Origin: Polysphondylium violaceum
Taxonomy: Eukaryota; Evosea; Eumycetozoa; Dictyosteliales; Dictyosteliaceae
Direction of reading: 5' to 3'
DNA: 25,153 bases
Assembly (NCBI GenBank): GCA_000277445.1
Contig: AJWJ01000342.1
Span: 1-25,153 of the forward strand
Part shown: in pieces, positions 20,218 to 25,153 of the stretch
How positions within the stretch are numbered: position 1 is the stretch's first letter
Layout: each line of letters opens with the position of its first letter
Program-made: the position numbers and the translations under genes
Notes under the pieces: model-generated
The model's input: the letters and a program-made list of their open reading frames with translations, nothing else
Databases searched by the model: none
Told to the model about the DNA's origin: nothing

Positions 20218-20974
20218 AAAACAATGATAACAATAATAACAACAACAATATCTCATATAATAGTTAATAAATTCATAAATTCAAACAACAATATCTAAAT
20301 TACATTACATGCATATACTTGACAGTCTCTTTTCACTCTCATAACCATAGTATGGTCGGTCCATACTTTGGCCCACAAACACACTCACTCTACAATACTG
20401 AGTAGAGATCAAAATTCTCAATCTCTTAACATTAATCAAGTCTACAATCTCTATTATCTATTATTTTTTGTAGATCTGAAAAAAAAAAGTAAAAATCGGA
20501 CCAAAAACCTATAAGAGACAATATAGACGATTTTAATCTTAAAAAACAACCATTTACCATTTTTATATTTTTTTTGAATTTATTTTTAAATTTATTTTTT
20601 TAGAATTAATTTATTTTTAATTTATTTAAATTTCTAAAAACAAATATAAAAAAGAGAAAAATAGTTTTTACACAAAACAATATTATTTTAGAAAGAATTT
20701 TAATATCTTATCTTCATTTATTTATTTTTTAAACAACAAAAAAAAACTAGTCATAACATCATCAAACACCACAGATTTCCTTTTTGATTTTCATTTTTCA
20801 CACATTCGTCGCCATCATTTTTTTTTTTTACATAGAACCCACACCCACTTTCCAACAACACGCACACACTTTCCAACACCAAAGTTAGCTCTTTAAAGAA
20901 TTAATAATTGACCAATTGTATTTATTTATTTATCCACACTCACATATATATATATATACATAGATATAAACAGA
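20218..20974. other. Intergenic region between ALG5 and the ceramidase
   Basis: No gene is visible in 757 bp. Two stem-loops lie at 20349-20367 and 20388-20407 (see findings). From 20560 to 20760 it is very A+T-rich. A C/A-rich block at 20837-20880 carries a 12-bp direct repeat, and a short TA repeat lies at about 20945-20958 just before the leader. Confidence 0.6.
20846..20878. promoter_or_regulatory. 12-bp direct repeat upstream of the ceramidase gene
   Basis: CACTTTCCAACA occurs at 20846-20857 and again at 20867-20878, exactly 21 bp apart, about two helical turns. Both copies sit in C/A-rich sequence (ACACCC and GCACA just before them) about 97-129 bp before the start codon. The spacing and position suit a pair of protein-binding sites; no known factor can be named. 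Confidence 0.4.
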
Positions 20975-21927
20975 ATGGGACACCATCACCATCACAGTAT
21001 CATCGACCCAAGTGAATATTATTGGGGCGAGCCCACCTCAAATATTGATTGGTGTGAAAATAATTATGTCCAGTCACCCTATATTGCAGAGTTTTACAAC
21101 TCTGTCACCAGTGCTATCATCTCTGCCTACGCACTCTATGGCATATACTTGTTGACAAGAATGCACAATAGTTATCACCACAATCTTATGGCCAAGGAAG
21201 GTTTTATTGGTCGTCTAAATATCGCCTATTTTTCATTGTTCTTGGTTGGCGCCGGCTCAGTTGCCTTTCACGCCACTCTGTTGTACCAAAACCAATTGTT
21301 TGACGAGTTGCCAATGATTTACACCAGTTTGATATTATTGTATATTTTAATGACTGTCGGTGAAACAAAGAATGCCAACGGGACCTACAAAGGTGGCTTT
21401 TTAGGAAACTCTCTTCTTCGTCACATTCTTCCCTACCTCTTGGTCGTCTATGGTCTATTTATTACCGTCACCATTATTGTCATTAAAGACCAACCTAAAA
21501 TCCTTCAAATTTCTTATGGTGCCCTCGTCATCTACATTGTTCTTCACTCTGCTTTTCTCATTGAAAAAAGAGATTCCGAATCCATCTCTACTCAAAGATC
21601 ACCTGATAATTATTTATATAGATATGCTTTCTGTGCCTTTTTAGCTGGTTATGCATTATGGGTAAGTGTTCTCGTCGCAATAGTCGCATTGGCACAATTC
21701 ATACTAATATCGTTGATAATATCTAGGTAACTGAAAGATTCTTTTGTCAAGATGGTTATGTCATTGTTGGACTTCAATTACATGCAATCTGGCATATATT
21801 GACTGGATTGGGTGTGTTTGTGTGGACTCAATTTTTAATTTGCAAACTATTAGAAGCCAAAGGCTATAAAATTCAATTACAACACTTTTTGGGTATTCCA
21901 AACGTGGTGGCCATCGGTAAGAAATAA
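20975..21927 (+). CDS. acer3: Alkaline ceramidase, ACER3 type (2 exons, 295 aa)
   Basis: Exons are 20975-21661 and 21727-21927, joined in phase 0 across a 65-nt intron. Alkaline ceramidases are seven-helix ER/Golgi enzymes that split ceramide, dihydroceramide or phytoceramide into a sphingoid base and a fatty acid. The calcium-site motif DWCENNY begins at Asp25, followed by YIAEFYNSVT, as in human DWCEENY and YIAEFWNTVS. The zinc-site residues of the CREST superfamily are all present: Ser95 and His99 in GSVAFHATL, Asp110 in FDELPMIY, and His248 and His252 in LQLHAIWHILTG, which lies after the splice join. Several hydrophobic segments span the membrane. The protein begins MGHHHHHS, a natural run of five histidines not found in the human enzyme. 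D. discoideum has two genes of this type (dcd3A and dcd3B, from memory); I cannot say which one corresponds. Confidence 0.94.
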
Positions 21928-21940
21928 AAACACTTTTACA

Positions 21941-21957
21941 CACAGCATCATGCTGTG
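21941..21957 (+). other. Hairpin in the ceramidase 3' region
   Basis: CACAGCA-TCA-TGCTGTG is a perfect 7-bp stem with a 3-nt loop, starting 14 nt after the stop codon and just before AATAAATAAAT (a likely polyadenylation signal). It would lie in the 3' UTR of the ceramidase transcript. Confidence 0.5.
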
Positions 21958-22132
21958 AAATAAATAAATAAATTTTCAAAAAAAAAAAAAAATTAAAAAT
22001 CGAAAATCGTTCGTTTTTTTTTCTTTTTCTTTTTTTTTTTTTCTAAAGGAAACTCTACATATTTCTTTCTTTGTTGTTGTTATTAATTGTGTACATTAGT
22101 AGTAGTTTTATAAACACCATATACACACAAAA

Positions 22133-24471
22133 ATGGTTGCAACACTTACAAAAAAGAAGAGCAATAGTAATAATAGTAACAAGAGTAATAGCAATGATGG
22201 CAGCGATAAAACCCAACTTGATAAAGTAGATAAAGTTATGAGTGGTATCTATGACACACCAGAAGTGTTTGTAGGATCATCAGAAAAGGTTAAAAACGAT
22301 ATGACAAAGTTGGTCAGTGATTTATATCAAGTCGCCAAAAAGAATACAGATACCAATGGTGTTGAAACTGATGCTTTGGATCAATTGGCCATCAAAGGAT
22401 TTGATAATGAACAAATTTGGTCTCAAATTCAATTATACAACGACCCTATTCTTCGTCATCTTGACAGTCAAATCAATGAATTGTCATTGGAAAAAGATTT
22501 AAATTTAACTACAGGCACCACTAAAAAGAGATCAATTGAATATGATAATAGTGATGATAATGAAGAAGAAGATCAAGAAGACCAAGACCAAGAAGATGGT
22601 GATGATGATGATGATGATTTAGATGGTAGTATTGAAGATGATGAAGATTTAGATGGCAGTCTTGAAGATGATGAAGACATAGATGAAGGTACCTTTGATG
22701 ATGATTATCAAGAAGATGATGATGATTTTGAAGAAGAGGAAGAAGAGGAAGAAGATGATGAAGAAGATGAAAAAGTAAATAAAAAGCAAACTAAAAAGAC
22801 ACCAACTACAGGTAAATCAAAAGAAAATATGGATTTCTTTGATGCCAAAGAAATGGAAAAGTTTTTAGATGATGCCGATGATGAAGAATATCAATTAAGA
22901 GAAGAACAAGAAGATGACGAACATGATTTTGAATTGGGTGATAGTGATGAAGAAGATGGTGGTCTTGTTTTCCCAGAAGGTAAATTTGATAAACAAGAAC
23001 AAGAATTGGATAAACTTTTAGATAAAATTATGGAAAAAGAAGGTATTAAAGTTGAGAAATCAAAATCAAAGAATGTAGATCCATCCAAAATGAAATTCGA
23101 TGATTTCTTTAGTAATCCAGACGAAGAAGATGAAGAAGAAGATGAATTTGGTTTTGATCATGATGATTATGATGAAGATGAAGATAATCAAGATTTTGAT
23201 GGCGAAGAAGATCAAGATGGTGATGATGATGAACAAGAACAAGAGGAGGAAGAACAAGAACAAGAACAAGAAGAAATAAATGAAGAACCAACTTTATCAC
23301 CAGAAGAAATGACTGCTTTCCAAAAGAGAGCAAGTAGAATTCAAGACAAGATTAGAGAATTGGAAACTCAAAATTTAAAGAAAAAAGATTGGACAATGGT
23401 TGGTGAAGCCTCATCAAAAGATCGTCCTGATGGTTCTCTTTTAAACGAACATTTAGATTATGAACATACTCAAAGAGTAAGGAATTTATATTTGAATATT
23501 CAAAATATGTATACATAAATACTAATATTCGATCGTTAATTTATTTATCTTGTATAGGCTGCACCATTGGTAACAGAACAAACAAATAGAAGTTTAGAGG
23601 ATATTATTAAAAAAAGAATTACTGAAAAGAATTTTGATGATGTAATTAGAAAGACTGAAAAAGAATTTAAAGATAACTATAAGAAAAAAGTAGAGCTCAA
23701 TGATGAAAAGAGTGCCGAAGGTTTGGCAAGTGTTTATGAAAAAGAATACATGAAGCAAGTTATGGGTGTTGAAGAGACTGATGAATTGAAAGCCAAACAC
23801 ATTAAAATCTATGAATACTATAACAAACTTTGCTACAAATTGGACAGTTTGACAAACTTTCAACACACTCCAAAGAGAATCAAAAACAAAGAACTCAATA
23901 TCACCACTGCTTCTGCCCTCAATATGGAAGACAAAGTACCAGTGGCTGCATCCACTGCTACAATGATTGCTCCAGAAGAAGTATACTTTAAGAAACATGC
24001 CGATGAAAAAGGTGACAGTGAACTCACATCTGAAGAACGTAAAAAGAATAGAAAATCAATTAAATCTCAATGGAGATCTGAAAAAGATGAGAAAGAGGCC
24101 AGTGATAGAATTAAAGAAAAAACTGATCCAAACTTTGTCAAAAAGAATTCTACTGCAAAAGCTTTGGCTCAACTCAAACAATCAAGAGTATTTATTTTTT
24201 ATTTATTTGTTTGTTTGTTTGTTTGTTTATTATGATATATTATTTATATTTATACTAACTTAATATCTGCTTATTATGAATATTTTAGAATACTACTATT
24301 GTTACATCAACTGATAATAAAACATCTAAATACACTAAATCTGGAGACTTCTTTAGTAAACTTCAAACTGAACAAGAAAACAAAAAGAAAGGTATCGAAG
24401 ATCCTTCATCTGTCAAATCCAAAAAGAAAGCCAAATTGGACCAATTACAATCACAAAACTTTAAATTATAA
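22133..24471 (+). CDS. mphosph10: U3 snoRNP protein MPP10 (3 exons, 718 aa)
   Basis: Exons are 22133-23476, 23558-24187 and 24289-24471, all in phase 0. MPP10 works with IMP3 and IMP4 in the nucleolar small-subunit processome, where U3 snoRNA guides cleavage of pre-18S rRNA. The N-terminus has a Ser/Asn/Lys stretch, then the conserved FDNEQIWSQIQLYNDPIL (90-107). A very acidic region (about 141-214, plus later Asp/Glu patches) is typical of the family and contains a ten-residue tandem repeat. The conserved C-terminal half begins near DWTMVGEASSKDRP, then LNEHLDYEH. Exon 2 gives APLVTEQTNRSLEDIIKKRI, YEKEYMKQVMG, KLDSLTNFQHTPK and APEEVY, matching human APVITEETTLQLEDIIKQRI, YEQEYIKL, KLDALSNFHFIPK and APEEI. 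Exon 3 carries GDFFSKLQ and ends in QNFKL (human AFFSKLQ, HKLKL). It lies 205 bp after the ceramidase gene with only poly-A/T promoter DNA between. Confidence 0.95.
22616..22680 (+). repeat. 30-bp tandem repeat in the MPP10 acidic domain
   Basis: Two near-identical 30-bp units encode DLDGSIEDDE and DLDGSLEDDE (residues 162-181), with a degenerate third start (DIDEG) after them. They look like a recent local duplication inside an acidic domain that is free to change in length. Confidence 0.7.
24206..24225 (+). repeat. (TTTG)5 microsatellite in MPP10 intron 2
   Basis: Five TTTG units lie near the 5' side of the 101-nt intron 2. A matching (TTTG)4 lies in RagA intron 1 at 10239-10254. Confidence 0.85.
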
Positions 24472-25153
24472 ACTCTTATTAAATATTACATTATATCTCT
24501 GTCTCTTTATTTCTCTTATTTTTTTTTTTTTTTCCTTTTTTCATAATATTTTTATTATTATAATAATAGCATCATAGCCATTTATATTAAAATATGTCAT
24601 GATCAACATCATCATTGTGTTTACTTTTATTTTGCAAATCTCAAAGATTTGTGATCTTGAATGAATTCTTTATGAAAAAATCATTTTCAAAAAAAATGTT
24701 TTTGTTATAATATTGGGCAATATATTGAAAAGAGTATTTCAATTGAATTTTCAATAATGTTGAGCAAAGACTTTCATATGAATGTGTTTAGGATATGCGA
24801 AAAAACCCTCGCTTAACGAAAAGTGGTATTTTGTTTTTGCAATCTACAATGGGGGTTACCCAGTGTGTCTTGAGATGTCTCTTATGATTTGTATTTCAAA
24901 TGAAAGGAATTTATATGTGTAATTTAAAGAAATTTTATATTTATTTTGATTAGAAAAACCGAACCAAAAAATAATATGAGGGGACATAGTAAGCTTAGAC
25001 CCTTGATTACTCTAATTCAATATTTGATTTACGCAAATGATGAATATTTTAGACAAGTTGGGAAAAAATAAAAATAAAAATACAAAAAAAAAAAAAAAAA
25101 AAGAAAAAAAAACTTTTCGAGATCAAAATCAGCTACGAAACTTTGAAGCTGTG
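24472..25153. other. Right-hand intergenic end of the window
   Basis: No gene is visible in 682 bp. After a poly-T stretch (about 24517-24540) come stem-loops at 24634-24652 and 24724-24743 (see findings), then a more mixed-composition stretch (about 24790-24880) of unknown nature. A long A-rich tract at about 25060-25110 may belong to the promoter of a gene beyond the window. Confidence 0.55.

Noticed and set aside
20370-20470. Possible dictyostelid class I small RNA gene with a CCCACAA upstream element
   Set aside because: The match to the upstream element is loose and I could not find the short conserved RNA motif or terminal stem at the expected distance.
20975-20998. Vector-derived His-tag contamination at the ceramidase N-terminus
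   Set aside because: The surrounding A+T-rich promoter, mixed His codons, native intron and full ceramidase sequence show a natural gene.
25034-25153. Possible C/D-box snoRNA beginning at an ATGATGA box near 25038
   Set aside because: No CTGA D box or terminal stem is visible before the window ends, and the following DNA is mostly A-runs.
1-25153. CRISPR arrays, insertion sequences, DNA transposons or rRNA genes
   Set aside because: No spaced direct-repeat array, terminal repeats with a transposase frame, or rRNA-like sequence was seen on either strand.

Overview
The window is nuclear DNA from a dictyostelid social amoeba. The evidence is strongly A+T-rich intergenic DNA full of poly(A)/poly(T) runs, 18 short GT-AG introns (59 to 127 nt by my placement), Asn/Thr/Gln homopolymer tracts inside proteins, TAA as the stop in 10 of 11 genes, and close matches to eukaryotic housekeeping proteins. 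Several coding exons use many C-ending codons (ATC, CTC, GCC, AAC). That points to a dictyostelid with a less extreme A+T bias than Dictyostelium discoideum, such as a Polysphondylium/Heterostelium, Tieghemostelium or Cavenderia type, but I cannot fix the species.

Layout: tRNA-Lys(UUU) on the minus strand (160-232), then EFR3 (464-3419), a pentatricopeptide-repeat protein (3782-5540), histidine ammonia-lyase (6157-7778), TMEM120/TACAN on the minus strand (8029-9201), RagA GTPase (10134-11252), a 1006-residue type I membrane protein with a beta-helix-like ectodomain (12777-15797), the RNase P/MRP subunit RPP21 (16534-17168), DGAT2 (17488-18625), ALG5 (18905-20217), an ACER3-type alkaline ceramidase (20975-21927) and the U3 snoRNP protein MPP10 (22133-24471). 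Ten of the 11 protein genes read rightward. Exon joins were placed by eye; all keep the reading frame and rebuild family motifs.

Most genes are conserved housekeeping genes. Several act at membranes or on lipids: EFR3 anchors PI4-kinase, TMEM120 is a multi-pass protein with an elongase-like fold, DGAT2 makes triacylglycerol, ALG5 makes dolichyl-phosphate glucose, and the ceramidase hydrolyses ceramides. RPP21 and MPP10 process RNA, RagA signals nutrients to TORC1, and HAL starts histidine breakdown. I see no operon-like logic or clear joint function, and no mobile element or CRISPR.

The least ordinary gene is the 12777-15797 surface protein. Its ectodomain ends in a segment that resembles the C-terminal part of bacterial autotransporter passenger domains. 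It has the longest upstream region in the window, which carries a cluster of G/T-rich boxes like those bound by the dictyostelid developmental factor GBF. Other signals are a perfect CACGTG-centred palindrome before DGAT2, a phased direct repeat before the ceramidase, and small hairpins after several genes.
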